Source: Alkalihalobacterium chitinilyticum
GTDB lineage: Bacteria > Bacillota > Bacilli > Bacillales > Bacillaceae_F
Reading direction: 5' to 3'
DNA length: 64,000 nucleotides
NCBI RefSeq assembly: GCF_029028005.1
Contig: NZ_JAOTPO010000012.1
Coordinates: 62,001 to 126,000 of the forward strand
The notes beneath the pieces are model-generated. The model saw only the letters and a program-made list of their open reading frames with translations. It was not told the DNA's origin and searched no databases. Within the stretch, counting starts at the first letter, position 1, and the number at the start of each line of letters is the position of its first letter. The translations under genes were made by a program, and so were the position numbers. Of the stretch, positions 33,950 through 42,130 are shown piece by piece.

Positions 33950-34522
33950 TTATCTAGTTTCAGCAGTTTGTTGAGGTTTTAACGTTCCATCTTCGTCTGT
34001 AAATTCATTCTCAAATTTATTTAGTGTCTTTTCAAATATTTCTATAAAGTCTGGACCATAGATATGGCGAACGATACTCATTAACTCAGAAAACTCAGGA
34101 AATTTACCGTATAAATCTTTAATCGGCAAGGCCCCGCCATAAATGCTGTATGTCCCAGGGTTATAACATTCTAAAGTTTTAAGAAGTAACTCCTCACCTG
34201 CCGGCGTTAAATAAACATAAGTATTTCGTTTATCATTTTCTTTTTTTGAAAAAGTTAGTAAACCGCGTTCTTCAAGCTTTTTAGAAAAGTTGAAAGCTGT
34301 AGAGACGTGCATCACTCCGAATTTTGCAATATCAGAGATCGAGGCCCCCTCCAAGTGATAAGCAATCCATAGAATATGATGTTCATTGATGTTTAAATCG
34401 AACGGTTTAATCCATGACTGCCAATCTTTTTCAACAGATTTCCACAAAGCCTTACTGAGCTGAGCAACCTTGTGGCTGAACATAATTGACTGCTTAATTG
34501 AGTAAGGTACGTTATGGTCCAT
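33950..34522 (-). CDS. scoC: Transition-state regulator ScoC/Hpr (MarR family)
   Basis: A 190-residue MarR-type regulator. The winged helix is seen in [19 protein letters not shown] through [20 protein letters not shown] and the wing [19 protein letters not shown]. These blocks are nearly those of B. subtilis Hpr (ScoC), which represses extracellular protease genes and sporulation during exponential growth. The start is ATG 34522 after tgggggag. The upstream 270 bp are very AT-rich near the gene and strongly structured further up (34655-34790), which may carry its promoter control. Confidence 0.93.
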   Translation of the reverse strand: MDHNVPYSIKQSIMFSHKVAQLSKALWKSVEKDWQSWIKPFDLNINEHHILWIAYHLEGASISDIAKFGVMHVSTAFNFSKKLEERGLLTFSKKENDKRNTYVYLTPAGEELLLKTLECYNPGTYSIYGGALPIKDLYGKFPEFSELMSIVRHIYGPDFIEIFEKTLNKFENEFTDEDGTLKPQQTAETR

Positions 34523-34654
34523 TGTTCTCCCCCATTACTAAAATATTTTTATACTATATTTTCTTTATATTATGACAAGAAATTGTATATTAATAAAGAG
34601 AAATTTTATTTTTTTTCAAAAAATTAGATTTTTTTGTGAATTAATATTCAATCA

Positions 34655-34790
34655 GGGAGATTAATCCCAGAAAATTTATCGCCACGTCCTGTGGCACCTC
34701 TGTGTGACACACATCGTATGGGTCTGAGTAACAATACGATTGCTTCACCTCCTTTTTCAGCGGAGGTGAAGCAATCCGCACTGAAAAAGT
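34655..34790. other. Cluster of hairpins between yhaH and scoC
   Basis: Successive stems are seen: gccac/gtggc (34681-34695), tgtgt/acaca (34711-34723), atcgtat/atacgat (34724-34740) and a perfect 14-bp stem attgcttcacctcc (34739-34752 with 34762-34775). The last competes with pairing of ctttttcagcgga and tccgcactgaaaaag. The 14-bp stem probably ends yhaH transcription but has no T run; the rest is unexplained. Confidence 0.5.
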
Positions 34791-34796
34791 TTTAGT

Positions 34797-35141
34797 TTAT
34801 GTGTTGCGGCTGTTTTGAAAAACTTCCTGTAATTCATCAATTTCTTTTTGGAGTTGTTTTATAGCAGGTTCGACTTCTTGCTTCCAGTCGTCAATTGAAA
34901 CCTTTACATCCTGAGAAACAACTTCTATTGCTTCTTTACTTATTTTGGCTGTTTCAGACAATTGATGTTTAAGAGAAGTAGTTTGTTCTTTCGTTTCATT
35001 TAAATTTCTTTTTATTGAATTTACTGAATTTGTTAGTGAGGCTTGAACCTCTTTTCCAGACTTAGGTGTCACTAGAAGTGTTGTAATGCTTGCAATCGCA
35101 CTTCCCGCAATTACTCCATATATCAACGATTTAAGCTTCAT
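34797..35141 (-). CDS. yhaH: YhaH (YtxH-domain protein)
   Basis: A 114-residue protein with one N-terminal hydrophobic segment (YGVIAGSAIASITTLLVTPKSGKEV is the region; the membrane part is about residues 8-25) and a long charged coiled-coil tail. The GVIAG...LVTPKSGKE block is the YtxH-domain signature. In B. subtilis, yhaH lies next to hpr as here. The function is not established; stress association is typical for YtxH proteins. ATG 35141 follows ttggaggtc. Confidence 0.85.
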   Translation of the reverse strand: MKLKSLIYGVIAGSAIASITTLLVTPKSGKEVQASLTNSVNSIKRNLNETKEQTTSLKHQLSETAKISKEAIEVVSQDVKVSIDDWKQEVEPAIKQLQKEIDELQEVFQNSRNT

Positions 35142-35253
35142 AAAAAGACCTCCAAAATTAATTAATTAATTTATTTATTTTCAGGAAATTAGACAATCGT
35201 TCCCACATATAATGGTTAAAATCGACACTGTCATACTATAAAGGAGGCTTACA

Positions 35254-35451
35254 ATGATTGGATTAACTTTTGCTTTCTTTGCCTTTGCCATTTTACTATT
35301 TTTTAGTACGGGCTATACTTTATTAGTTACGGTTGAACGTTCCCAAGATTATGACGAAAGGAAGAAATGGAAACGATATGGACTAAAGTTAGGTATTTTA
35401 TCGTTGCTATTTCTAGGTATGGGAATATGGTTATATGTCTCCTTTCATTAA
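35254..35451 (+). CDS. Small two-helix membrane protein
   Basis: A 65-residue protein with two hydrophobic helices (FAFFAFAILLFFSTGYTLLV and LGILSLLFLGMGIWLYV) joined by a highly charged loop, ERSQDYDERKKWKR. The start is ATG 35254 after aaaggaggc. No known function. It converges on serC and shares a bidirectional terminator with it. Confidence 0.7.
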   Translation: MIGLTFAFFAFAILLFFSTGYTLLVTVERSQDYDERKKWKRYGLKLGILSLLFLGMGIWLYVSFH

Positions 35452-35460
35452 GTTTTTAAT

Positions 35461-35492
35461 AAAGCACCTCCAATAGAAATGGAAGGTGCTTT
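35461..35492. terminator. Bidirectional terminator between the small membrane gene and serC
   Basis: The stem aaagcacct/aggtgcttt (35461-35469 with 35484-35492) is extended by cca/tgg. Confidence 0.8.
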
Positions 35493-35502
35493 AAAAGTCC
35501 GT

Positions 35503-36585
35503 TTATTGGTTGTTTCTAAACGTAATCATAAATTCGCGCAGTGCCTCACAAGCCTCTATTGGAACCGCATTATAAGTCGATGCCCTGCAGCCGCCTACAG
35601 AACGGTGTCCATTCAGGCCAACAAACCCAGCAGCTTTTGCTTCCGCTAAGAATTTTTTATTCAGCTCATCACTAGGAAGATTAAAAGTAATATTCATGAG
35701 AGAACGACTGTCTTTTTCAGCATGCCCACGATAGAAGCCATTACTTTCATCAATGGCATCATAGATGAGTTTAGCTTTCTCTATGTTTCTTTTTTCAACG
35801 GTTTGAACTCCACCTTGATCTTTTACCCATTCCAGAACTTTAGCTAACATATAAATAGCGAAAGTAGGAGGAGTATTATAAAGTGAATTAGCATCAGCGT
35901 GGGTAGAGTATCGTAAAATTGTCGGTATATCCTGTCTTGAATCTTCAATTAATTGTTTTTTTACGATAACGACTGTTACTCCAGAAGGTCCGAGGTTCTT
36001 CTGAGCCCCTGCATAAATCATTGAGAAATTCTCTACTTGGATTGGGCGACATAAAATATCACTAGACATATCAGCTATTAGAGACGTATTTTCAAATTCA
36101 GGGAATTGATGCCACTGTGTTCCATAAATCGTGTTGTTAGATGTAACATGAAGGTAAGCGTCATTTTTGTTAATTGAAATCTCTTCTACATTAGGTATTG
36201 AGCGATATCCTTTTTCTTTAGTTGAAGCACCGATGAAAGTTTCTCCAATTAATTTCGCTTCTTTTAAAGCTTTTTCTGACCAAGAACCTGTAAGCACATA
36301 ATTTCCGATCTTTCCTTCTTTAAGAAGATTCATCGGAATTTGTGCGAATTGAAGGCTTGCGCCACCTTGAAGAAATAGAACTTCGTAGTCGTTAGGAATT
36401 TGTAACAGTTCCTTTAACATGGATTGAGCTTGTGTATGAACGGCATCGTATTCTTTACTTCGATGGCTTAGTTCCATAACAGACATTCCAGTTTGTTTGA
36501 AATTCACAAGTTCTTCCTGCGCACGTTTTAAAACTTCTAATGGTAATGCAGAAGGTCCCGCATTAAAGTTGTATGCTCTCTCCAA
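35503..36585 (-). CDS. serC: Phosphoserine aminotransferase
   Basis: A 360-residue class-V, PLP-dependent aminotransferase, which makes 3-phosphoserine in serine synthesis. Seen: the N-terminal YNFNAGPSALPLEVLK, the phosphate-binding EVLFLQGGASLQFAQIP, the PLP-lysine motif IYAGAQKNLGPSG, and the C-terminal GLNGHRSVGGCRASTYNA. It is full length. The start is TTG 36585 with aaaggag about 9 bases upstream. It sits between hit and yhaH as in B. subtilis. No obvious leader structure was seen in the 160 bp upstream. Confidence 0.96.
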   Translation of the reverse strand: MERAYNFNAGPSALPLEVLKRAQEELVNFKQTGMSVMELSHRSKEYDAVHTQAQSMLKELLQIPNDYEVLFLQGGASLQFAQIPMNLLKEGKIGNYVLTGSWSEKALKEAKLIGETFIGASTKEKGYRSIPNVEEISINKNDAYLHVTSNNTIYGTQWHQFPEFENTSLIADMSSDILCRPIQVENFSMIYAGAQKNLGPSGVTVVIVKKQLIEDSRQDIPTILRYSTHADANSLYNTPPTFAIYMLAKVLEWVKDQGGVQTVEKRNIEKAKLIYDAIDESNGFYRGHAEKDSRSLMNITFNLPSDELNKKFLAEAKAAGFVGLNGHRSVGGCRASTYNAVPIEACEALREFMITFRNNQ

Positions 36586-36748
36586 GTCTTCCCACTCCTT
36601 TAACTCTTTAAAACACTAAGGTTTATAATACTCCTATACTATCATGGGCAGGGTCCTGTTTCTATTATTTTTTTAATTATTAATAAATTTGTCTTTTTTT
36701 GAAAAGAACGAGAACTACGAAGTCCTGTGAAGGCAGCAAATTGGGAAC

Positions 36749-36786
36749 AAAAAAGTGAGACTGTTTAAATTCAGTCTCACTTTTTT
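36749..36786 (-). terminator. Terminator of hit
   Basis: A 15-bp perfect stem (36749-36763 with 36772-36786, 8-nt loop) with a six-T end in either direction. Confidence 0.9.
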
Positions 36787-36787
36787 A

Positions 36788-37222
36788 CTATTTAATTCCG
36801 GCAGCAATAGAAGTCGCCATTTCTTGTAGTTGTTCAAATGAATATTGACTGCTGTGGTCTTTCCATACGGCACCAAATCCATCTCCTTCACCATAGCGAG
36901 GAATAAGGTGAATGTGATAATGGAACACAGTTTGTCCAGCAGCTTCACCATTGTTATTAACAATATTTAAACCAAGAGGCTTAAATTGTTTCTTAATTGA
37001 GTTTGCAATCTTCGGAACTACACTGAAAAGGTGTGAAGCCACTTCTTCATCCAGTTCAAAAATATCTTCTTGATGTACTTTAGGAATGACTAAAGTGTGT
37101 CCTTTTGTCACTTGGCTAATGTCCATGAATGCTAAAACATGCTCGTCTTCATAAACTTTTGCGGCGGGAATTTCCCCCTGTACAATTTTACAGAAAATAC
37201 AGTTTGGATCAAAATTGGTCAT
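36788..37222 (-). CDS. hit: HIT family protein Hit
   Basis: A 144-residue histidine-triad nucleotide hydrolase. The zinc-type N-terminal motif CIFCKIVQGEIPA and the catalytic triad HYHIHLIPR are both seen. Family members hydrolyse nucleoside phosphoramidates or dinucleoside polyphosphates; the physiological substrate in Bacillus is not known. ATG 37222 is preferred over the in-frame TTG at 37225 and follows gtgggggt. It is the neighbour of the ecs operon, as in B. subtilis, although a ligase and a lipoprotein gene lie between them here. Confidence 0.93.
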   Translation of the reverse strand: MTNFDPNCIFCKIVQGEIPAAKVYEDEHVLAFMDISQVTKGHTLVIPKVHQEDIFELDEEVASHLFSVVPKIANSIKKQFKPLGLNIVNNNGEAAGQTVFHYHIHLIPRYGEGDGFGAVWKDHSSQYSFEQLQEMATSIAAGIK

Positions 37223-37360
37223 CAATTACCCCCACTTTCAATTTAATGGTACTTTTTACTATATGTAAAGGATAACGTTTAATAGATAGGGATGCAACAC
37301 ACTAACAGAATAAGAAATAAAAGTAAGTAAACAAAGTTAATTACTCTGTTATAAAACAGT

Positions 37361-37383
37361 TGATAATTTTAATAGAATTATCA
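37361..37383. promoter_or_regulatory. Inverted repeat upstream of the acyl-CoA ligase
   Basis: A perfect 8-bp inverted repeat, TGATAATT-N7-AATTATCA, lies 108 bp before the ligase start. It has the form of a dimeric regulator site; no known operator is recognised. Confidence 0.4.
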
Positions 37384-37490
37384 TACAGAATATAGACACA
37401 GACTGAGCGGTTTGTTATAATTATTTTAAACATTAGAAAAATATAAAAAATTAAGTGTGGAGAAGATATCACCCAGGGGAGGAATACGAT

Positions 37491-39077
37491 ATGCATGTAC
37501 CTTTAGTTTTAACTCATTTTTTAGACAGGGCTGTCAGTCTTTACGGAGAGAAACTAGCAATCATTGATGACACAAGAGAAATAACGTATAACCAATTAAA
37601 TGAAAGAGTAAATCGCCTTTCACACGGCTTGAAAGCGCTTAATATTGAAAAAGGCGATAAAGTTGCCTACCTTGCACCAAATACAATAGAAATGTTAGAA
37701 GGTTTTTATGGAGTGTATCAAGTAGGCGGGGTAATGACACCGCTTAATACTCGTCTAAAGCCCGAAGACTATGTTTTCATTCTCAATCATAGTGAAAGCC
37801 AAGTCTTATTTGTAGATGAAGAGTTGTATCCTTTAGTTGAGCCAATTCGTAATGAATTAACAACAGTTAAAAAGGTAATTGTTCAGGGGGCTACAAAGGC
37901 ATACGAGGACTGTGAGAACTATGATGAGTGGTTAAATCAATATCCTTCAACATGTTTTGAGCGTGTTGAATTAGAAGAAACAGATATTGCTAGTTTACTA
38001 TATACAAGTGGAACTACAGGGAATCCAAAAGGTGTTCTATTAACACACCGTTCAAACTATTTACATGCTCTGAGTGTACAACATCATTTAAGAGTTTCTG
38101 ATCAAGATAAATTGCTTCACATTTTACCGATGTTCCACGTAAATGGCTGGGGTTCGCCTTTCTACTATACAGCAAATGGAGCAACGCAAGTTATGCTTCG
38201 TAAAGTAGATCCTAAAGTCATTTTAGAAAAAGTACAAAAATACAATATTTCGATCATGCACATGGCACCGACTGTATTAAATATGCTTTTAGAAGAATAC
38301 AATCAATCCAAACCTACGATTGAACAAGATGTACGTGTTGTCATCGCTGGTTCAGCACCACCTCCAGCCTTCGTAACACGTGTAGAAGAAGATCTTGGAT
38401 GGGAGTTTATTCAGGTTTATGGTATGACTGAAATTTCGCCGCTAGTTACTATTGCTAGAGTGAAATCACATCTACAAGACTTACCGATGGATCAGCAATA
38501 CCGCATCAAAGCGAAAACAGGATACCCGATGATCGGTACGCAAATTAAAGTTGTCGATGAAGATGGAAATGAAGTGGCAAAAGATGGTGTTGCAATAGGT
38601 GAGATCGTTACTCGTACGAATGGAGTAATGGAAGGATATCTAAAAAATCCAGAAGCGACAGCGGACACTATTCGCAATGGATGGCTTCATACAGGTGATA
38701 TGGCGACAGTTGATGAGAATGGATATATTGAAATCTGTGACCGTAAAAAAGACGTCATCATCAGTGGTGGAGAAAATATTTCTTCAATCGAAGTTGAAGG
38801 GGTTCTTTACGACCATCCGGCAGTACTTGAAGCAGCAGTCATTGCTGTTCCACATGAAAAGTGGGGAGAAGTTCCGCATGGTGTCGTTGTTCTTCGCGAG
38901 GGAGAAACGCTTACTGAAGAAGAACTGATTGCATTTTCTCGTACAAAACTTGCTAATTTTAAAGCACCAAAAGGCATTACATTTACGGACGCTCTTCCAA
39001 AAACAGCATCTGGTAAAATTCAAAAAGTTGAAATTCGTAAAGAGTTCTGGGGCGAACGTACTCGCCTTGTGAACTAA
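37491..39077 (+). CDS. Fatty-acyl-CoA ligase
   Basis: A 528-residue ANL-family acyl-CoA synthetase. Motifs in order: phosphate loop LLYTSGTTGNPKGVLLTH, substrate-side YGMTEISPLV, NGWLHTGDMATVD, hinge CDRKKDVIISGGENISSIEV, and the catalytic-lysine motif [18 protein letters not shown]. The length and ends fit medium- or long-chain acyl-CoA ligases of Bacillus rather than Acs. ATG 37491 follows caggggagga; the frame's TTG/ATG region upstream has no signal. It is monocistronic with a strong terminator. The substrate chain length cannot be told. Confidence 0.9.
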   Translation: MHVPLVLTHFLDRAVSLYGEKLAIIDDTREITYNQLNERVNRLSHGLKALNIEKGDKVAYLAPNTIEMLEGFYGVYQVGGVMTPLNTRLKPEDYVFILNHSESQVLFVDEELYPLVEPIRNELTTVKKVIVQGATKAYEDCENYDEWLNQYPSTCFERVELEETDIASLLYTSGTTGNPKGVLLTHRSNYLHALSVQHHLRVSDQDKLLHILPMFHVNGWGSPFYYTANGATQVMLRKVDPKVILEKVQKYNISIMHMAPTVLNMLLEEYNQSKPTIEQDVRVVIAGSAPPPAFVTRVEEDLGWEFIQVYGMTEISPLVTIARVKSHLQDLPMDQQYRIKAKTGYPMIGTQIKVVDEDGNEVAKDGVAIGEIVTRTNGVMEGYLKNPEATADTIRNGWLHTGDMATVDENGYIEICDRKKDVIISGGENISSIEVEGVLYDHPAVLEAAVIAVPHEKWGEVPHGVVVLREGETLTEEELIAFSRTKLANFKAPKGITFTDALPKTASGKIQKVEIRKEFWGERTRLVN

Positions 39078-39085
39078 TAGCAACC

Positions 39086-39117
39086 AAAGGCTGACCATGT
39101 GTCAGCCTTTTATTTTT
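39086..39117 (+). terminator. Terminator of the fatty-acyl-CoA ligase
   Basis: A 10-bp perfect stem (39086-39095 with 39101-39110), 5-nt loop, T-rich tail. Confidence 0.88.
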
Positions 39118-39220
39118 ATCAAGAAAGGTCCCCTTCTATCAGTTTTCTTTTTTGTCAAATCGTTTGGACATCGTTTGTGATATACTTTCTTTGACTACAG
39201 GGAAGGTGGGAGTGGCAGAA

Positions 39221-39721
39221 ATGAAACGACTTTCAATTATATCTTTATTTTTCCTACTAATGGCTTCTTTTTTAGCAGGTTGCGGCCAAGACCAAACTAC
39301 GAACCATCAAGGTCACGAGGTAGGTCATGTTGAACAGTTTAAAGAGGATACTAGAGAGACAACAGCTTCTATTGAAGAGCTTCCAAATTTCTTAGAACAT
39401 TATCATTCTAATATTATAGATATCTATGAACGCGTACCCTATTATCAAGATCTTTTAGAGCATATCCCTTGTTACTGCGGCTGCGCTGATTATGTGTCTC
39501 ATCGTCATACTTACGATTGCTTTGTCCATGAGCACTTTGAAAACGGCAATGTTCAATGGGATGATCACGGTGCTAGATGCGGAGTTTGTTTGGAAATTGC
39601 ACATTATTCCATGAAATATTACGATGAAGGAGTTTCTCCATTACAAATTCGACAGATCATTGATGAAATGTATAAAGAAGGTTTTCCGGAGCCAACAGAC
39701 ACTCCAATGCCTGTTTCTTAA
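39221..39721 (+). CDS. PCYCGC-motif lipoprotein
   Basis: A 166-residue lipoprotein with a signal peptide ending in the lipobox LAGC. It carries the motif HIPCYCGCADYVSHRHTYDC followed 30 residues later by ARCGVCLEIA. Together with a histidine-rich N-terminal tail (HQGHEVGHVE), these give seven cysteines and many histidines outside the membrane. The PCYCGC domain is found in Bacillus lipoproteins without a known role; metal or haem binding is a reasonable inference. ATG 39221 follows ggaaggtggga. It is monocistronic, and a family B repeat starts 22 bp after the stop. Confidence 0.8.
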   Translation: MKRLSIISLFFLLMASFLAGCGQDQTTNHQGHEVGHVEQFKEDTRETTASIEELPNFLEHYHSNIIDIYERVPYYQDLLEHIPCYCGCADYVSHRHTYDCFVHEHFENGNVQWDDHGARCGVCLEIAHYSMKYYDEGVSPLQIRQIIDEMYKEGFPEPTDTPMPVS

Positions 39722-39743
39722 AAAGTAACCATTATAATAATAA

Positions 39744-39897
39744 TGTGTGTTCAAAAAAGAGGACAAAAAGATCCGAGAAGTTTGAGGAAGCGCAGTCTCT
39801 GAGTACTGGAGCGTATGGTGATAATACGTGTAGCACGGAAGAGCAAGCTGACAAAGAAATTCAACAGAGATTTTTCCCGGACTTTTTGAACAACCTC
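39744..39897 (+). repeat. Family B dispersed repeat, long copy
   Basis: A 154-bp non-coding element with inverted ends gtgttcaaaaaag and ctttttgaacaac. Its interior, about 120 bp, encodes nothing visible. The ends match those of the short copy at 29735-29781. Size and ends suit a MITE-like element or an old IS remnant; no target duplication is clear. Confidence 0.65.
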
Positions 39898-40009
39898 TAA
39901 AAGAGGCTGTTACCCCTAAGTGTTAGAGACGTTCAAAGTTAGTTGTTGCACTAATATGCACCTATCTTTTGTTTCCCTAATACTTACCGTAGGGTAGAGC
40001 CTCTTTATT
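39898..40009. ncRNA. Structured RNA-like element before ecsA
   Basis: A 110-nt segment whose ends pair over a long distance. Three helices stack: aaagaggct (39900-39908 with 39998-40006), taccc-ta (39911-39918 with 39990-39996) and aagtgttag (39918-39926 with 39977-39985, one G-U). About 50 nt of open centre lie inside. Both strands could fold; T-richness after the stem is modest on either side. It could be a small RNA, a leader of ecsA (start 40141) or an elaborate terminator. The class is not identified. Confidence 0.5.
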
Positions 40010-40140
40010 CATGTATGATCATCGTTTAACGGCTGAATATCTGGTACAATAAGGTAATAGAATTGAGGAGATACAATCATTTTTGAGGTTAATATGTGCA
40101 AGATGTTATATAAACGGATAGAAAAGGAAGGGATAGACTA

Positions 40141-40884
40141 GTGGGAAAAGTATTGGATGTTAGAAACTTAACGGGTGGGTATCACGCCAGTAAACCGGTT
40201 CTTCATGATGTAAGTTTTGAAGTTCATCCAGGGGAAATTGTCGGCCTGATTGGCTTAAATGGTGCTGGTAAAAGTACGACCATTAAACATATTCTTGGAT
40301 TGATGGAACCTATAAAAGGTAGTGTTACGATAGATGGACATTCATTTATAGAACAACCAAATGAATACCGCGCTTCTTTAGCATACATACCAGAGATTCC
40401 GATCTTATATGAAGAATTAACATTATGGGAACATCTAGAGCTAACGGCAATGGCTTATGATGTGGATGAAAAAACATTACAAGTAAGAGGAGAAGCGTTA
40501 CTTAAAGAGTTTAAAATGGATAAAATGAAACGGTGGTTTCCAAGTCACTTTTCCAAAGGTATGAAACAAAAAGTGATGATTATGTGCGCTTTCCTAGTAA
40601 ACCCTAGCGTTTATATTGTAGACGAACCAATTGTTGGTTTAGACCCTGTCGGTATTAAATCATTTTTAGACTTAACAGTTGAAATGAAAGAGAACGGGGC
40701 AAGTGTCCTAATGTCCACACATATTTTAGCAACAGCAGAGAAATACTGTGATCGGTTTATTATTCTCCACCGTGGAAGAGTTATTTTATATGGGACGTTA
40801 CAAGATTTACAAGCGAAGTTAAACATGCCGAATGGAAGTCTCGATGATATTTATATTGAGGCGACAAAGGATGATAGCCAATGA
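40141..40884 (+). CDS. ecsA: ABC transporter ATPase EcsA
   Basis: A 247-residue ABC ATPase. Walker A GLNGAGKST lies at about residues 38-46. The signature is a variant, FSKGMKQKVM, and Walker B is VYIVDEPIVGLD. EcsA with EcsB forms an ABC complex needed in B. subtilis for secretion, competence and intramembrane proteolysis by RasP. The start is GTG 40141 after ggaaggga. It overlaps ecsB by four bases, so the two are coupled. Neighbours hit on one side and yhaA on the other match the B. subtilis order. Confidence 0.95.
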   Translation: MGKVLDVRNLTGGYHASKPVLHDVSFEVHPGEIVGLIGLNGAGKSTTIKHILGLMEPIKGSVTIDGHSFIEQPNEYRASLAYIPEIPILYEELTLWEHLELTAMAYDVDEKTLQVRGEALLKEFKMDKMKRWFPSHFSKGMKQKVMIMCAFLVNPSVYIVDEPIVGLDPVGIKSFLDLTVEMKENGASVLMSTHILATAEKYCDRFIILHRGRVILYGTLQDLQAKLNMPNGSLDDIYIEATKDDSQ

Positions 40885-42101
40885 AAGATGTAGGGCAGTT
40901 ATGGAGTAGTCGTTTAAAGAGTTACTGGGAGATCGCTATAAGATATTTACGTCTAATTGGGAATAGCGGCTTCTTGTTTACGATCTACCTGTTAATTATT
41001 GTAGGCAGTTATTATTATCGTCATTTTCTAGATTGGCTTCCTCAGACATTTCCTGCAGTATTGTTCTTTGTGATCGTGAGTACGTTTTTATTGACGAGAG
41101 GTGCAGTTCGAACATTTGTAAAAGAAGGCGATTTAGTTTTTCTATTGCCTATGGAAGGTCGCTTGCAACCTTATTTTCGCTCTTCAATCATATATTCTAG
41201 CATTTTACAGAACTTTACGCTGATCGTTATTTTCTTTATTTTAGCTCCAATATTTGCAGAGAGAATTAATAGTTCATTTTCCTACTTTTTAGTCGTGTTA
41301 CTTATTTTAGCTGGGGCAAAGGTATGGAACTTGCTCTGTCATTTCGAAGAGCAGCGGTTAGCTTCTTCAAGAGAAAGAATTTATCATATCGTGCTGCGTG
41401 TTGCAATGAATGCCAGCTTTTCATTTTTCTTATTTGTAGAAGGCAGCTGGGTCTTCTTATTAGCAGTAGCGGTTATTATGTTAGGCGTGTATTTGATTTA
41501 TTATCGAAAGCTGCAAAGGAACCATAGTATAAAGTGGGAACAACTTCTTTCAATTGAAAATAAAATGCTAACTCTCTTTTTCCGAGTGGCTAATATGTTT
41601 ACGGATGTTCCTAGTTTAAAAAGTTCATTTAAGAAGAGACGGTGGGCAAATGCGATTGTAACTAGAATTCCATACAAGCATAAGCATACGTTTGACTATT
41701 TATATACGAGAGCTTTTCTTCGTTCTAATGATTACTTCGGTATATATATTCGACTGATCATTGTGGGCACGATTATTTTGTTAGTGCTGCCTGATGGAAT
41801 CGTTCGGTATCTCTTGTATTTTGTATTTATTTACATGTCGGGACTGCAATTATCTACGCTTTGGAAGCATTTCTACAAAGCGATATGGGTTGACTTATAC
41901 CCAATACAGGCAAAAGATCGACAGCAGTCTTTTTTAAGATTAATATTTATTCTTCTATCAATTAAAGCAACGGTGCTTGTTGCACTATTAGTTATGTTTG
42001 CTGAAGTTAATATGGTAACACTTATCCTATTACCACTTGGACTTGCATTCTCATATGCATATAGCTTTCATTGGATGCATAGAAAAGTGAATGTAAGGTA
42101 A
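40881..42101 (+). CDS. ecsB: ABC transporter permease EcsB
   Basis: A 406-residue membrane protein with at least six to eight hydrophobic segments, grouped in two clusters (about residues 30-150 and 170-200, then 290-390) separated by a charged loop containing SLKSSFKKRRWANAI. This is the membrane partner of EcsA. The start ATG 40881 overlaps the ecsA stop (atga). The family signature is mainly positional and topological, but the ecsABC order makes the call safe. The transported substrate is unknown. Confidence 0.92.
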   Translation: MKDVGQLWSSRLKSYWEIAIRYLRLIGNSGFLFTIYLLIIVGSYYYRHFLDWLPQTFPAVLFFVIVSTFLLTRGAVRTFVKEGDLVFLLPMEGRLQPYFRSSIIYSSILQNFTLIVIFFILAPIFAERINSSFSYFLVVLLILAGAKVWNLLCHFEEQRLASSRERIYHIVLRVAMNASFSFFLFVEGSWVFLLAVAVIMLGVYLIYYRKLQRNHSIKWEQLLSIENKMLTLFFRVANMFTDVPSLKSSFKKRRWANAIVTRIPYKHKHTFDYLYTRAFLRSNDYFGIYIRLIIVGTIILLVLPDGIVRYLLYFVFIYMSGLQLSTLWKHFYKAIWVDLYPIQAKDRQQSFLRLIFILLSIKATVLVALLVMFAEVNMVTLILLPLGLAFSYAYSFHWMHRKVNVR

Positions 42102-42130
42102 TTACGCTTGTTGGGAGGGAGGAGGTCTAG

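Noticed and set aside
34655-34790. T-box leader
   Set aside because: A gaggtgcca-like string on the minus strand looks a little like the T-box core, but there is no matching specifier stem and the gene behind it is a regulator, not an amino-acid gene.
39898-40009. 6S RNA
   Set aside because: The long closing stem and open centre recall 6S, but the element is only about 110 nt, the strand is unclear and no specific sequence match can be shown.
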